Below are positions 16,543-24,858 of a stretch of 40,926 nucleotides of DNA, one piece after another. The notes below the pieces were generated by a model. The model did not search any database and was not told where the DNA came from. It was given only the letters and a program-made list of their open reading frames with translations. Position 1 is the first letter of the stretch; each line of letters opens with the position of its first letter. Origin of the DNA: Bacteroidota bacterium (GTDB lineage Bacteria; Bacteroidota; Bacteroidia; Chitinophagales; LD1); assembly GCA_947478005.1 (NCBI GenBank), contig CANJVG010000015.1, forward strand, positions 1 through 40,926, given 5' to 3'. The position numbers and the translations under genes were made by a program.

Positions 16543-17798
16543 TTTTTGATTTAGACAACTGGCAGGAAATTGGTGCTGCCATGAGCAAGAATAAGCTGCG
16601 CACTGCACTTACCGCTTTCGGTGTGTTTTGGGGCATCTTCATGTTGGTGATTATGCTGGGTTCGGGTGCGGGACTGCGAAATGGTGTGTTGCAGGAGTTT
16701 AACGGCACGGCCACCAATAGTTTCTTTATGTGGACCCAAACCACCAGTAAACCTTATAAAGGCCTTCAACCCAACCGGCACTTTGATTTTACCTTAGATG
16801 ATGCTGCGGCATTAAAGCAAAACCTGAGCGAACTAAAGATAGTGGCACCCATGAATCAATTGGGTGGATATGAAAGTCCGAACAATGTAGTGCGCGGGCT
16901 GAAGACGGCTGCTTTTTCTGTTTATGGTATTCATCCTGATCTGGCAAAGATTCAGCAGTTCAATTTAATCAATGGGCGATTTATTAATGATCTGGATATT
17001 CGCGATAGAAGGAAAGTGGCTGTGGTAGGTGATAAGGTTTTGGAGAAGTTGTTTGCAGTGGGAGAAAATCCGATTGGTCAATACATCAAAGTAAACGGAG
17101 TGAATTTTATGATTACCGGAACGCTTCATGGTTCGGGTAAAGGCGACCAGGCAAGAGAGCAGGCCGGTTCTATCTATCTTCCTTTCACGGCTTTTAGCCA
17201 GGCGTTTAATATGGGCAAGAGAGTGGGTTGGTTTTCGATTATGAGTGCCGAGAATGTTTTGGCTTCGGTGGCGGAAGAAAAGGCGATGGCCTTGTTGAAG
17301 GACCGGCACAAGGTGGCACCTGATGATGCGCGCGCTATCGGGCATTGGAACATGGAGGTAGAGTTTAAGAAGCTCAGCGGGTTGTTTATGGGGATAGAGA
17401 TGCTGGTGTGGTTTGTGGGCATAGGAACGCTGATGGCTGGGATTATTGGGGTGAGCAACATAATGCTGATAGTGGTGAAAGAGCGCACGCGGGAGATTGG
17501 TGTACGCAGGGCGATTGGTGCTCCCCCTTCGGCTATCGTCAGTCAGTTGATTTTAGAATCCATCACCCTAACGGCTGTGGCGGGTTATGCCGGACTGGTA
17601 TTTGGTATTGGTCTATTGGAACTGGTGGATAGAAGTCTGCCGCCCGGTGGGGCTACCATGTTTGTGCATCCCGGTGTTGATTTAACGGTAGCGCTGAAGG
17701 CGTTGGGTATTTTGATTTTTTCGGGAGCGCTGGCGGGACTTATTCCGGCACAGCGGGCGTTGGAAATTTCACCGGTGGAAGCATTGAGAACTGAATAA
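16539..17798 (+). CDS. MacB-type ABC transporter permease (second copy)
   Basis: This 419-residue protein has the same layout as its upstream neighbour: an N-terminal helix ([25 protein letters not shown]), a MacB_PCD periplasmic domain, and a C-terminal FtsX domain with GVSNIMLIVVKERTREIGVRRAIGA and SPVEALRTE at the end. The two permeases are clearly related but diverged in the periplasmic part, consistent with an old tandem duplication and specialisation as two halves of a heterodimer. It overlaps the first permease by 4 bp and lies 18 bp before the membrane-fusion protein. Base composition becomes more GC-rich through this gene than in the adhesin. Confidence 0.95.
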   Translation: MIFDLDNWQEIGAAMSKNKLRTALTAFGVFWGIFMLVIMLGSGAGLRNGVLQEFNGTATNSFFMWTQTTSKPYKGLQPNRHFDFTLDDAAALKQNLSELKIVAPMNQLGGYESPNNVVRGLKTAAFSVYGIHPDLAKIQQFNLINGRFINDLDIRDRRKVAVVGDKVLEKLFAVGENPIGQYIKVNGVNFMITGTLHGSGKGDQAREQAGSIYLPFTAFSQAFNMGKRVGWFSIMSAENVLASVAEEKAMALLKDRHKVAPDDARAIGHWNMEVEFKKLSGLFMGIEMLVWFVGIGTLMAGIIGVSNIMLIVVKERTREIGVRRAIGAPPSAIVSQLILESITLTAVAGYAGLVFGIGLLELVDRSLPPGGATMFVHPGVDLTVALKALGILIFSGALAGLIPAQRALEISPVEALRTE

Positions 17799-17816
17799 TA
17801 AAAAACAAAGCATTTT

Positions 17817-18923
17817 ATGATAGGTAAAGCAGTTAAAGTTGTTGTAGCGTTAGTGGTCTTGGGTCTGTTTGGATGGACCTTTTATTTTCTGTATGCCAAA
17901 TCGAAAAAGGTGCCTGAGAAGATTAGCACGGTGGAACCTTCGGTGCAGAATATTGTGCAGAAGACTGTCGCTACGGGCGCCATTAACCCGCGAAGGGAGG
18001 TGGCGATGAAAAGCCAGGTGAGCGGTATTATCGAGAAGCTATTTATAAAGGCCGGGGATAAGGTGAAGCAGGGCGATGTGATAGCGCGCGTGAAGATTAT
18101 TCCGAACATGCTGAACCTGAGCAATGCAGAGAACCGGGTGAATCAGGCGAAGATAGCAGTGGAGAATGCGAAGATTGAATACGATCGATCAAAACAGTTG
18201 TTGACGGATAAGGTGTTGGCGCAGGCGGAGTTTCAGCAGGTGGATAACAGATATAAGACCGCGTATGAGGAACTGGATGCCGCGCAGAATAATCTGCAAT
18301 TGATTAAGGAGGGCACGACCGCCAAGATGGGGCAGGTGTCGAACACGATGATTAAATCTACCATTAGCGGTATGGTGCTCGATGTGCCGGTGAAGGAAGG
18401 GAACTCGGTGATTGAGAGTAATACGTTTAATGAAGGAACTACGATTGCTTCGGTGGCCGATATGGGCGAGATGATTTTTATCGGAAAGGTGGATGAGTCG
18501 GAGGTGGGCAAGATACATGTGGGCATGCCGCTGATACTGACGATTGGGGCTTTGCAGGAAGATAAGTTTGAGGCGAAGCTTGAGTATATCAGCCCGAAGG
18601 GAGTGACCGAGAACGGGGCGATTCAGTTTGAGATTAAGGCGGCTGTGCAATTGAAGGAGGGGCGGTTTTTGAGGGCAGGGTATAGTGCCAATGCCGATAT
18701 TATTTTGCAGCATAAGGATAGTGTGCTTTCGGTGCCCGAGAGTGTGCTGGTGTTTGAGGGCGGCAAATCGTTTGTAGAGATACAGGGCGCAGCGGGCAAG
18801 CTCGAGAAGAAGGAGATTAAGACGGGCCTCTCGGATGGATTGCAGATTGAGGTGAAGGAGGGGCTTAGCGGAACCGAGAAGATAAAGACACCTACCTTGG
18901 GAACGGCACCTGCGCAGCCGTAA
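17817..18923 (+). CDS. MacA-like periplasmic membrane-fusion (adaptor) protein
   Basis: A single N-terminal membrane helix (VVVALVVLGLFGWTFYFLY) anchors a 368-residue adaptor. It is followed by a biotinyl-lipoyl-like half (VSGIIEKLFIKAGDKVKQGDVIARV), a helical hairpin at about residues 95-160 rich in Ala, Gln and Asn, the second lipoyl half (STISGMVLDVPVKEGNSV), and the beta-barrel and membrane-proximal domains (SVPESVLVFEGG, LSDGLQIEVKEGL). This is the HlyD/MacA family order. It links a MacB-type permease to an outer-membrane TolC channel; no TolC gene is in the window, so the channel must be encoded elsewhere. It is the last gene of the four-gene operon and is followed by a terminator. Confidence 0.94.
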   Translation: MIGKAVKVVVALVVLGLFGWTFYFLYAKSKKVPEKISTVEPSVQNIVQKTVATGAINPRREVAMKSQVSGIIEKLFIKAGDKVKQGDVIARVKIIPNMLNLSNAENRVNQAKIAVENAKIEYDRSKQLLTDKVLAQAEFQQVDNRYKTAYEELDAAQNNLQLIKEGTTAKMGQVSNTMIKSTISGMVLDVPVKEGNSVIESNTFNEGTTIASVADMGEMIFIGKVDESEVGKIHVGMPLILTIGALQEDKFEAKLEYISPKGVTENGAIQFEIKAAVQLKEGRFLRAGYSANADIILQHKDSVLSVPESVLVFEGGKSFVEIQGAAGKLEKKEIKTGLSDGLQIEVKEGLSGTEKIKTPTLGTAPAQP

Positions 18924-18994
18924 GCGCTTGGGTTGGTTTTGTAGCGAGTAAGGAAACGAGAGGAGGTTTAAAATCTATTTAAGGAATTGGAAAG

Positions 18995-19024
18995 GGTCTT
19001 GCAGATGGCTGTAAGGCCTTTTTT
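18995..19024 (+). terminator. Intrinsic terminator after the MacAB-type operon
   Basis: A 10-bp stem with two G-U pairs (GGTCTTGCAG, loop ATGG, CTGTAAGGCC) is followed directly by six T residues, 72 bp after the adaptor stop codon. It also argues against the 74-codon open frame at 18987-19211 being a gene. Confidence 0.78.
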
Positions 19025-19051
19025 GTTTTTGGGAAAGGGAATAGCCGCGGC

Positions 19052-19114
19052 CGATTATGGAAAGCCCGCAAACGATTATGGAAAGTCCGCAATAAATTAT
19101 TGGAAGGCGGGAAC
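19052..19114. repeat. 21-bp imperfect tandem repeat, about three units
   Basis: Units start near 19052, 19073 and 19094. The first two (CGATTATGGAAAGCCCGCAAA and a close variant) differ at two positions; the third is degraded (AAATTATTGGAAGGCGGGAA). The repeat lies between the operon terminator and the REP-like palindrome. No function is evident. Confidence 0.6.
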
Positions 19115-19184
19115 CGCTTGGGGAAGGGTAGAAATGGGGTATCCTAAGGTAGAATGTGATATTTTGGTTGCTTTTAAGAGTTTT

Positions 19185-19199
19185 AGCCCCAGCGGGGCT
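19185..19199. repeat. REP-like GC-rich palindrome (AGCCCC AGC GGGGCT)
   Basis: A perfect 6-bp inverted repeat with a 3-nt loop sits in an AT-rich intergenic region and is followed 35 bp later by GGAGCCCCGGTGGGAT, which shares its core. Short AGCCCC-GGGGCT palindromes flanked by TTTTA and GTAGAA-like sequence are common dispersed intergenic repeats in Bacteroidota. Whether this one belongs to a genome-wide family cannot be shown from one copy. Confidence 0.5.
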
Positions 19200-19486
19200 G
19201 CGTATTGTTAGAAGGAAAGAGTCGTTGTGTTATGGAGCCCCGGTGGGATAGAGCCTTTGTCTCTTTTTCTTTTTACCTGTTCTAATCGTGTTTTCAAAGG
19301 AATTTTGAGCGATGCACCGCCATGAATGCCGTTTTAGGATTTTGGTTGCGGGTTGTTTTTGTTGAGGGATTGGTGTGCTGCAGCTTGGTGGATATTCTGC
19401 CATTGCTTATCTCATTTGGCTTATAGGATTGGATAAAGTCGAGGGGTTAATTTCTTTTATTTCGTTTACAGATTCAAAATAAGACT

Positions 19487-20839
19487 ATGACCAAAAGAAT
19501 TATCTACTTCCTGCTCTTATCTATTACGCTTTCTATTTCTTCCTGCAAAAAAGAAGATTTAACTGCGATTGATACTAACCCTTATTCGCAGACCGGAAAC
19601 CCTCATCAATTGCGGAGTTTGTCGATAGGATTTCCTGAAAATTTTGAAGCTGGTACCAAAACGGCTTACGCTACAGGAGATGTTTCATTGACAAGCGGTT
19701 TATGGAATTTGAATGATGCTTTGTTGGGTACTTCGACCAGTGACCGTAAAAACGGAGCGAAGTCGGTGAGGATACAGAACATGGGTATGCTGACGATGAA
19801 TTTTAATTGCACGAATGGTGTTGCCCTGGTAAGTGTGGCTCATGCTAAATACGGGACGGATGCCAATAGCACGTGGAGTTTGTATTATTCTACGAACAGC
19901 GGCAGCACGTGGACGCAAACGGGAAGTGTGATTACAACTTCGGCTACTACTTTAACTACCGCCAGTTTTGCAATGAGTGTTACGGGCAATGTTCGTTTTC
20001 AATTGCGGAAGTTGAGTGGGGGACGATTGAACGTGGATGATTTTTCGGTTTCAGACAATGTTTCTTCGGGGCCTACCCGCGACAATAATCTGGCTTTAGG
20101 AAATCCGAGCAGTGCGGTAACGAGCACAGCCAGCCCGAATAATTATTTGCTTCAACATACTCAATACAGTTTATCGTATAATAATTCGCGAGGGACTAAT
20201 AACTGGGTGAGCTGGCATTTGAGTACAGCCTGGGAAGGAGCTGCATTGCGTTGTAATTGTTTTAATACGGATGCTTCTCTTCCTTCTACTTTTTTCAGGG
20301 CTACGACCAGCCAGTATACAAACACAGGTTTTGACCGCGGCCACATGTGTCCTTCGGAAGACAGAACGGCCAGTGATACGGATAATGCCAATACTTTTTT
20401 GATGGCTAATATAGTTCCTCAGGCGCCTATCAATAATCAACAAACCTGGGAGCAACTGGAGGCTTATACACGCGGCCTGGTTAACCAGGGTAATGAGGTT
20501 TATATTATAGCGGGTAACTATGGCACGGGTGGTACGGGGAGCAAAGGTGGTGTGACCAATACGATTGCCGGTGGAAAAATAACAGTGCCAGCGCATGTAT
20601 GGAAGGTGATTGTGATTTTGCCGCTCGGTACAGATGATGCCAACCGAGTGAGCAACGCTACGCGCGTAATAGCTATTGACCTGCCGAATAACCAAACCGT
20701 AAATGCTCAACCGTGGGGTTATTACCGTACTTCGGTGGATGCTATAGAGGCGGCTACGGGTTATAATATCTTGTCGAATGTGGCAGTAGCCACTCAGACG
20801 GTGGTAGAGGCTGCAGTGGATAGCGGACCAACTCAATAA
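19487..20839 (+). CDS. Exported DNA/RNA non-specific endonuclease, lipoprotein
   Basis: The protein has 450 residues. A lipoprotein signal ends at SISSC (Cys20), which places it on a membrane, probably the outer membrane. Residues about 50-190 form a beta-rich, jelly-roll-like domain (FPENFEAGTKTAY...LNVDDFSVSD). Residues about 200-440 are the NUC1/NucA-type nuclease with the DRGHMCPSEDR motif (catalytic His286) and INNQQTWEQLE, whose Asn316/317 is at the spacing expected for the magnesium-binding Asn. Such enzymes cut both DNA and RNA for nutrient use, biofilm DNA removal or defence against foreign DNA. No T9SS CTD and no immunity gene are visible, as expected for an enzyme kept outside the cytoplasm. 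Gene neighbours offer no operon context. Confidence 0.93.
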   Translation: MTKRIIYFLLLSITLSISSCKKEDLTAIDTNPYSQTGNPHQLRSLSIGFPENFEAGTKTAYATGDVSLTSGLWNLNDALLGTSTSDRKNGAKSVRIQNMGMLTMNFNCTNGVALVSVAHAKYGTDANSTWSLYYSTNSGSTWTQTGSVITTSATTLTTASFAMSVTGNVRFQLRKLSGGRLNVDDFSVSDNVSSGPTRDNNLALGNPSSAVTSTASPNNYLLQHTQYSLSYNNSRGTNNWVSWHLSTAWEGAALRCNCFNTDASLPSTFFRATTSQYTNTGFDRGHMCPSEDRTASDTDNANTFLMANIVPQAPINNQQTWEQLEAYTRGLVNQGNEVYIIAGNYGTGGTGSKGGVTNTIAGGKITVPAHVWKVIVILPLGTDDANRVSNATRVIAIDLPNNQTVNAQPWGYYRTSVDAIEAATGYNILSNVAVATQTVVEAAVDSGPTQ

Positions 20840-20858
20840 TTACTGCTTTTTGTCAATA

Positions 20859-20878
20859 AGCATCGGCTTTGTGATGCT
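20859..20878 (+). terminator. Weak hairpin after the nuclease gene
   Basis: AGCATC and GATGCT pair across an 8-nt loop 20 bp after the nuclease stop codon, but no T run follows at once (TAAACACC). It could be a weak or factor-dependent end. A second small hairpin (ACCAA/TTGGT, 20883-20899) followed by ATTTTTG lies next to it. Confidence 0.3.
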
Positions 20879-20898
20879 AAACACCAAGTTCAAATTGG

Positions 20899-20906
20899 TA
20901 TTTTTG
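20899..20906 (+). promoter_or_regulatory. Possible Bacteroidota -7 box (TATTTTTG)
   Basis: TATTTTTG fits the TAnnTTTG -7 consensus exactly and lies 71 bp before the start of the large T9SS-sorted protein. The nearest upstream TTTG (20868-20871) is 27 bp away, longer than the usual spacer, so the call is tentative. Confidence 0.35.
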
Positions 20907-20977
20907 CCGCGTTCCAAGCGAAGCATGAAGGTTCATGTTTTGATGAACGATTATTTACCAAAAGCAAAAGCCGCACT

Positions 20978-23900
20978 ATGTCCTTAGTTTCCAGTTTCAG
21001 AACCAGGAATTGTATTTCAATCCTGATGATTGCTTTTATGCTCTTGGGGTCAGGTTCGCTGATGGCGCAGAATGCCCTGCCTTTTACCGAGGCTTTCAGT
21101 TCGGCTTATTCTTCGCACTTTTTTCACTCAGCCGGAACGGGCAATGCGGGTTCTACGATGGCCTGCACGCTGGGCGATTATGTGGGGGCGGTTACTTCCA
21201 ACGATTATCTGACGACCAACACCTGCTATGTATCGCAGGGCAAGGGGCTTAGTATTAGTTTTCAGTTGAAGTCGGGCGGTACGTTTACGGCACCCGATGT
21301 TTATGTGCGGATTAATAACGCTTATGCTTTCAGCACTTTATCAACCACCGATAACGGTTGGGTGAAAATAGGCAGCGCGACCACGACTGCCTGCGGTACA
21401 AATACGTTTACTGTAGGCAGCGATATTATAGGCGGGCAGAAGTTTAGTGTGGTGGTTCATTTTAGAAATGCTTCGGGTACCAATTGGGTGTCGATAGAAA
21501 ATTTCAGTATGACCGAAACGACCGGCTCTTCGGTGCAGACTTCTTACACCGAAAACTTTAGTTCGAATACCTGGTGGAATTCGGGCAGCTTTCCGAAGAT
21601 TTCATATCACAGCAATTCGAGTTCGGGAAGTAGCTATGTAAGTTTGTTTTCGGGTGGGGTAGGAGGTTCTTTCGATTATTACGGTTCGCTTTCGACCGGC
21701 TATGACCCGAGCACTACGAATATGATTACGGAGGAGATAAATATCGGTGCTTATGCCAAAGGCGAGCTTCGTTATAGTTTCAGAAGTCAGTACCCTTGTG
21801 GCGGGCCGAACAGTTATACCTTTGATGAAACCTACTCGCTCTACGCGCCCAAAGCCTATATACAAGTGGGGGCCGATAATGGTTCAAACGCCTGGCAGTT
21901 GTTGCCCGTGAGCAGTTATTTTCCTGATGCTACGTGGCGCTATGCGGCAGTCGATATTTCGGCTTACAAAAACTCGAATATTAAAATCAAGTTTGAAAGA
22001 GGAGGGTTCTGCTCGAACCCGCAAGAGGGCGTTGATAATATTAAAGTGCTTGACCGCGATTGTTCTATCAGCGGTTTGACCTGTGGGGCTATCACGGGTT
22101 CTTCGAGCCCGGCTGCCAGTACCGATTATCCTTATTCGGTGGCGGCTGTGAGCGGAGCTACTTACTACAAGTGGATGGTTAGAAATGGCGGAACTTTGTA
22201 TGAAGGTTCGCCTTACATTGTTTCGGGTCAGGGAACGCAGAACGCCACGATTAATTTCGGCACGCTGGCGAGCCCGTTGCGCGTTATTTGTATTCCTTTT
22301 GATGCCAACCCATCAACCAATACCGATGCGTGTTATGCGAAGCTGGCCTATTTAAGCATGGCGGGTTGTTCGAATCCGGTTATCAGTTCATCATCGTTTA
22401 CTAATCCAACCAATTGCCCGGGCACTACCGGCACTATTGTGTTGAATGGCTTAACGGCCAGCACCACTTATGCCGTGACTTATAGCAAAAACGGTAATGC
22501 CGTAGCATCGGCTAACTACACAACCGATGGGAGTGGTGTGCTGACGATAGGAAGCCTTACAGCAGGGACCTACACGAATGTAGTGGCGACTCTTAGTGCT
22601 TGTTCATCGACTCCTGTAGCAGGGCCTTTTACTTTAACCGACCCAACGGTTCCGGCTGTGGCTACACCGGTTTTTAATTTGGGTGCCACAAGCGCGCGTT
22701 GTGCGGGGGCAGGCAGTGTTACTTATACTGCTACGGCTTCTAACAGTACAGGTATTACTTACTCGTTGGATAATACGGCTACTAATGCAGGCAACAGTAT
22801 CAATGCAAATTCGGGAGCAGTGACCTGGGCTTCAGGTTATGCCGGAGCCGCTACTATAACCGCCACTGCTACAGGTTGCAGCGGACCAACTACGGCTACT
22901 CATACGGTTACTGTTTCGGCTGCTGTCGGCACACCAGCATTTAATAATGGTCTAAGTTCAACGCGCTGCCAAGGGGCAGGTGTGGTGACTTACACCGCTA
23001 CTTCGACAAATTCTACAGGCATTACGTACAAGCTCGATGCCCTTGCTTTGGCAGGTGGCAATACGATTGATACCACTACCGGACAGGTAATATGGGCAGC
23101 AGGCTATAGCGGCACAGGTTCTGTTACTGCCTCGGCTGCGGGCTGCGGAGGCCCTGCAACGGCAGTGCATACGGTTACGATTAGTCCAATAGTTGGCACA
23201 CCTGTTTTTAGTTTGGGGGCATCCTCTTCGAAATGTCAGGGGGCAAATACTATTACTTATACTGCTTCAGCTTCCAATACCAATGCGGTGAGTTATAGTT
23301 TGGATATTACATCAAGCAATGCGGGTAACATTATTAATGCTGGCACGGGTGCCGTGATTTGGTCAGCGGGCTACAGTGGTTCAGCTACGGTTACTGCCAC
23401 GGCCGCGGGATGCGGAGGACCTTTAACCGCTACTCATACAGTTACAATTACCGCCTCAGTTTTGCCTTCTGTTAATATAGCAGCCGCACCGGGTAATGAT
23501 ATTTGCAGCGGCACGGTGGTTACGTTTTTCGTTACGGTTGCCAACGAAGGCAGCAGCCCTGTTTACGTTTGGAAGAAGAATAACAATGTGGTAGGTGGGA
23601 ATGCAGTTAGTTATGCAGATAGCGCGCTTGCACAGGGGGATTTAATCAGTTGTTCGCTTACTTCCAATGCCGGTTGTGCAAGCCCTGCCACGGTAACGGC
23701 TACGGCTATTACAATGACGGTTCGTCAAGTACCCGATGCATCGATAGTGTCAGTCAATAATCCTACCTGCGAGGGGAATACTTTGCAGTTGAACTGTCAG
23801 CAGGTGAGCAATGCGGTTTATAGTTGGACCGGGCCTGCCGGTTTCTTTTCGGCTCAACAGAACCCGTCTATTACTAATGTGGATTCGACTAATGCGGGCG

Positions 23901-24454
23901 CTTATTACCTGAGCATAAATGTGAATGGCTGCGAAAGTACGGTTGATACAATGGATGTGTTGGTCAATCAAAAACCGGAGGTGCCTTTGATTTCGCAAAA
24001 CGGTAATACACTTACTTCTACGGCTGCTACTTCTTATCAGTGGTATTTGGGTAACACGGCTATTGGCAATGCCAATGCTCAGAATTATACCGTTACCCAA
24101 TCGGGTTTATACAGTGTGGAGGTGACAGGAGCCAATGGCTGTCGAACGTTTTCGAATGCTGTGAATATGATTGTGAGTGGAATCGAAGTCAGTTCAGGCA
24201 ACCGGACGGCAGCGAAGGTTTTCCCCAATCCATTCATGAACGAACTCTCTATTGTTCTGCAAAAGCAAAATATCAAGCAAGCTACTTTTATCATAACCAA
24301 TGTGCTTGGCCAAGAAGTTTACAGAAAAGAAGAAAGCAATCTGCCAGGCCAAACAGTCAAGGTTATTGATTTAAATAAACTGCCTTCGGGGGTTTACTAC
24401 GTAGCAATAGAAGTGGATGGAGAGAAGATGGTGAAGCAGGTTGTGAAGGAGTAG
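20978..24454 (+). CDS. Large secreted multidomain protein with T9SS type A sorting domain
   Basis: The 1158 residues start with a signal peptide (ILMIAFMLLGSGSLMAQ). Two jelly-roll-like domains cover about residues 30-365 (FTEAFSS...SIENFSM; YTENFSSNTWW...VDNIKVLDRDC). Residues about 563-829 are three 89-residue repeats (TPxFNLGxxSxRCxGAG...GYxGxxTxTAxGCxGP), followed by two Ig-like domains with Cys pairs and a C-terminal type A sorting domain (VFPNPFMNEL, FIITNVLGQEVYR, LPSGVYYVAIEVDGEKMVKQVVKE). Type A CTDs are cleaved by the PorU sortase and the protein is attached to surface polysaccharide or released. No catalytic motif is recognised; a structural, binding or adhesive role is likely. It stands as a single gene, with a possible -7 box 71 bp upstream and a convergent minus-strand gene downstream. 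Confidence 0.92.
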   Translation: MSLVSSFRTRNCISILMIAFMLLGSGSLMAQNALPFTEAFSSAYSSHFFHSAGTGNAGSTMACTLGDYVGAVTSNDYLTTNTCYVSQGKGLSISFQLKSGGTFTAPDVYVRINNAYAFSTLSTTDNGWVKIGSATTTACGTNTFTVGSDIIGGQKFSVVVHFRNASGTNWVSIENFSMTETTGSSVQTSYTENFSSNTWWNSGSFPKISYHSNSSSGSSYVSLFSGGVGGSFDYYGSLSTGYDPSTTNMITEEINIGAYAKGELRYSFRSQYPCGGPNSYTFDETYSLYAPKAYIQVGADNGSNAWQLLPVSSYFPDATWRYAAVDISAYKNSNIKIKFERGGFCSNPQEGVDNIKVLDRDCSISGLTCGAITGSSSPAASTDYPYSVAAVSGATYYKWMVRNGGTLYEGSPYIVSGQGTQNATINFGTLASPLRVICIPFDANPSTNTDACYAKLAYLSMAGCSNPVISSSSFTNPTNCPGTTGTIVLNGLTASTTYAVTYSKNGNAVASANYTTDGSGVLTIGSLTAGTYTNVVATLSACSSTPVAGPFTLTDPTVPAVATPVFNLGATSARCAGAGSVTYTATASNSTGITYSLDNTATNAGNSINANSGAVTWASGYAGAATITATATGCSGPTTATHTVTVSAAVGTPAFNNGLSSTRCQGAGVVTYTATSTNSTGITYKLDALALAGGNTIDTTTGQVIWAAGYSGTGSVTASAAGCGGPATAVHTVTISPIVGTPVFSLGASSSKCQGANTITYTASASNTNAVSYSLDITSSNAGNIINAGTGAVIWSAGYSGSATVTATAAGCGGPLTATHTVTITASVLPSVNIAAAPGNDICSGTVVTFFVTVANEGSSPVYVWKKNNNVVGGNAVSYADSALAQGDLISCSLTSNAGCASPATVTATAITMTVRQVPDASIVSVNNPTCEGNTLQLNCQQVSNAVYSWTGPAGFFSAQQNPSITNVDSTNAGAYYLSINVNGCESTVDTMDVLVNQKPEVPLISQNGNTLTSTAATSYQWYLGNTAIGNANAQNYTVTQSGLYSVEVTGANGCRTFSNAVNMIVSGIEVSSGNRTAAKVFPNPFMNELSIVLQKQNIKQATFIITNVLGQEVYRKEESNLPGQTVKVIDLNKLPSGVYYVAIEVDGEKMVKQVVKE
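22664..23464 (+). repeat. Three in-frame 267-bp coding repeats
   Basis: Copies start at 22664, 22931 and 23198, exactly 267 bp (89 codons) apart. Each encodes TPxF..G.SSxRCxGAG..TYTA, a central sixteen-residue stretch with Gly-Asn and Ile-Asn, then W..GY.G...TATA.GC.GP..A.HTVT. Length identity without any indel suggests relatively recent duplication or structural constraint. Confidence 0.88.
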
Positions 24455-24486
24455 GGCATTTCCTTTCGGTTCCTTCATCCTTTTTT
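24444..24486 (+). terminator. Possible terminator overlapping the end of the T9SS-sorted protein gene
   Basis: TGAAGGA (24444-24450, inside the last codons) can pair with TCCTTCA (24471-24477) across a 20-nt loop, followed by TCC and six T residues. The large loop makes it a weak candidate. Confidence 0.3.
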
Positions 24487-24497
24487 AATAACGGTTT

Positions 24498-24677
24498 TTA
24501 CACCTTCTCCTCTTTTATTTCATTAATCTTCTTCGCCAAACAAGTCGGGCAAAGACAATCGGTAGTACCTACCGGGGAAATTACATTCGGCAGTTCGTAA
24601 CACCAACATGGTTGCGATGTACCTTTGGCACCACATTCGAAAACAGTGTGGCACAGGGTGCAGGTTTTTTGTTTCAT
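24498..24677 (-). CDS. Small cysteine-rich CWC family protein
   Basis: I place the start at the internal ATG (24675-24677), giving 59 residues opening MKQKTCTLC; a longer frame to 24728 would add an uncharged-poor, unconserved-looking leader. Eight cysteines are arranged as C6-x2-C9, C15, C24-W-C26 and C41-x-C43-x2-C46, and the C-W-C with its following YELP matches the cysteine-rich CWC family (PF14375 type). Two zinc or other metal sites are likely. The function of the family is not established. It converges on the large T9SS-sorted protein gene (43 bp between stops) and has no operon partner. Confidence 0.82.
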   Translation of the reverse strand: MKQKTCTLCHTVFECGAKGTSQPCWCYELPNVISPVGTTDCLCPTCLAKKINEIKEEKV

Positions 24678-24858
24678 TAAGCAAATGTAGTTTCGTTTGT
24701 CGTTTATTCTCTCTGGTTTATCGTTCAAATACTAGGGCAGTGCTAAGTAGAAGGATTCAGCTAAGCATAATCCTTTTAACGAATAGCGAGAGACAAAAAA
24801 CCGAACCGTGTTTGTGAATTGTGCGATCAAATTAGAACTTCGGCTTTGAAATAAATTC

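Larger units (their letters stand above)
18924..19486. other. 563-bp gene-free interval with terminator, short tandem repeat and REP-like palindrome
   Basis: No credible coding region is seen on either strand. The interval holds the operon terminator (18995-19024), about three imperfect 21-bp units around CGATTATGGAAAGCCCGCAA (19052-19114), a REP-like palindrome (19185-19199) and a related half-site near 19234-19251. The remaining 230 bp before the nuclease gene show no match I trust to a TAnnTTTG promoter box, although the nuclease promoter must lie here. Confidence 0.6.

Noticed and set aside
18189-18713. 174-codon minus-strand frame within the adaptor gene
   Set aside because: It is rich in His, Leu and Arg, as expected for the antisense of GC-rich coding sequence, and lies fully opposite a well-supported MacA-like gene.
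18987-19211. 74-codon open frame after the MacAB-type operon
   Set aside because: It starts inside the operon terminator stem and runs through the 21-bp tandem repeat and the REP-like palindrome; the peptide has no protein-like features.
20171-20836. 221-codon minus-strand frame opposite the nuclease gene
   Set aside because: It is fully antisense to the conserved nuclease domain and shows no recognisable motif or signal sequence.
24682-24689. Exact TAnnTTTG match (TACATTTG, minus strand) before the CWC gene
   Set aside because: It lies only 4 bp from the ATG, which would make the transcript leaderless, and no -33 TTG is found at a suitable distance.
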